DNA from: a virus
IMG/VR virus record: IMGVR_UViG_3300009506_000021
Location: 1 to 64,000 of that record
Length of the DNA stretch: 64,000 nucleotides
Reading direction: 5' to 3' (one strand)
Shown: one piece after another, positions 63,303-64,000 of the stretch
Numbering within the stretch: position 1 is the first letter of the stretch
Layout: every line of letters begins with the position of its first letter
Translations under genes and position numbers: made by a program
The notes under the pieces: model-generated
Seen by the model: only the letters and a program-made list of their open reading frames with translations
The model's database searches: none
Told to the model about the DNA's origin: nothing

Positions 63303-64000
63303 TGGATGTTATGATAACAGTGAAAGGACCTCCGTCGTAGGCACCCAAGTCCCAATGACCCATATCCCATCCATGAAGGAAGTTGTAGTAAACGTCATTT
63401 ATCTCAATAGAAGCAACTTCGCTAATACGAGATTCCAGGGCAAGTGACTGACCCTGATTGACACAAGCATCGGGCTCATCATACCCCCACTCGCGCACCG
63501 TCAAAGTGCCACCTGCACCTGCAGAGGAGACGATTGCCTCAAGTACATACACTCTCAAGATGTCTGGAGAGCCACCACTTGGAGCGGACAAGAACACAGT
63601 GTATTCGCCGTCATCGGCGGTGCCAGAAACTATAAACTTCACCCCATATTTCAGGATATCTGCCCAAGTGTTTGCACCCGTTATTGGAGTTGCAAGAACA
63701 TTGCTTATCTCAAAGTATCGCAGCCCGGCATTGATTCTCAAAATAGCATTTGGAACAAGTGCGGCTGTCTGAAGTGTGTTCTCAAACTGTGTACCAAAAC
63801 CACCACAATCGGCATTCTTGTCCACACCAATAGGTGATGGGAACACGAGTCCTGCTTTCAGTGTGTATGTATTTGTGTTGGCATCGTATGCGTATGCCGT
63901 GGAGTGGAAGATTGCACCAGCGATCGGAACTTGCTGTGCTGGTGAACCTGTACCAGGAATTGTGTCATCCACCCAAGCAGGAAGTGCCTCAGAAACGTAT
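63298..64000 (-). CDS. Structural protein, N-terminus beyond the window
   Basis: At least 233 residues; the frame is open through position 64000, so the gene begins outside. Upstream of a possible GTG (63972) the text YVSEALPAWVDDTIPGTGSP reads naturally as coding. Beta-rich (GGFGTQFENTLQTAALVPNA) with GSP twice. Ends AYDGGPFTVIITST. Likely a baseplate or fibre protein. Confidence 0.75.
   Translation of the reverse strand, partial: YVSEALPAWVDDTIPGTGSPAQQVPIAGAIFHSTAYAYDANTNTYTLKAGLVFPSPIGVDKNADCGGFGTQFENTLQTAALVPNAILRINAGLRYFEISNVLATPITGANTWADILKYGVKFIVSGTADDGEYTVFLSAPSGGSPDILRVYVLEAIVSSAGAGGTLTVREWGYDEPDACVNQGQSLALESRISEVASIEINDVYYNFLHGWDMGHWDLGAYDGGPFTVIITST

Noticed and set aside
1-64000. 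Canonical tRNA genes
   Set aside because: I scanned for T-loop GTTCGAATC-type stretches with paired stems and found none convincing apart from the tmRNA. A tRNA finder would settle this.
1-64000. CRISPR array or insertion sequence
   Set aside because: No regularly spaced direct repeats and no transposase motif were seen.

Overview
The window is 64 kb from inside a large tailed-phage genome with a T4-type (myovirus-like) replication and late-expression core. The T4-type genes visible are a family B DNA polymerase (gp43), sliding clamp (gp45), DnaB-type helicase (gp41), RNase H/5'-3' exonuclease, two type II topoisomerase subunits (gp39 and gp52 types) and a DsbA-like DNA-binding protein. NATAAATA boxes of T4 late-promoter type sit in front of structural and lysis genes. 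Terminase, major capsid and sheath genes are absent, so the genome must be much larger than the window. The host is probably a proteobacterium. Promoters are clear sigma-70 types (TTGACN, 17 bp, TATNNT), and several accessory genes look proteobacterial: the PrkA/YeaH/SpoVR set, a full-length HNH protein and a DUF3579-like protein. A beta- or alphaproteobacterial host is an inference only.

Layout. Positions 1-33.5 kb are mostly plus-strand, densely packed accessory and nucleotide-metabolism genes, many with ATGA or TAATG stop/start overlaps. They include an HNH protein, peptide deformylase, MazG-like proteins, PrkA-YeaH-SpoVR, PhoH, a Thg1-like protein, ThyA, DHFR, an Acb1-like 2H phosphoesterase, a tmRNA, a ClpP-like protease, a PrimPol and the topoisomerase. 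Minus-strand islands in this part hold a PAS protein with a membrane coiled-coil protein (11.3-12.1 kb), and a HAD phosphatase group, class II ribonucleotide reductase and dCMP deaminase (27.4-32.3 kb). Positions 33.5-39.3 kb (minus) are a tail-fibre operon behind one late-type promoter. Positions 39.3-54.5 kb (plus) hold head-associated proteins, helicase, nuclease, SleB lysin, DNA polymerase, clamp and RNase H. At 54.5-56.6 kb a holin candidate and a PAAR-peptidase fusion diverge from one palindromic late-promoter box. Positions 56.6-64 kb (minus) are a second fibre/adhesin block built from small repeated beta modules; its last gene runs off the window.

Highlights. (1) A phage-borne tmRNA at about 19.15-19.41 kb is circularly permuted: the 3' acceptor half precedes the 5' tag-coding half, and the halves pair through a 7-bp acceptor stem and a 7-bp P2-like helix. 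The tag is ANDSNYYEAPMALAA followed by two stops. A ClpP-like protease gene lies about 170 bases downstream, so tagging and degradation genes are neighbours. (2) A complete PrkA-YeaH-SpoVR stress cassette is present. (3) Translation and RNA-quality genes recur: deformylase, Thg1-like polymerase and a possible Pth2-like protein. (4) An Acb1-like anti-CBASS protein lies between DHFR and the tmRNA. (5) Several promoters end 5-7 bases before an ATG, which predicts leaderless mRNAs for PrimPol, the SleB lysin and a small membrane protein. (6) Fibre proteins share a recurrent Gly-Ser-Pro tripeptide and a W-x-V-x-H-x-L-G module.
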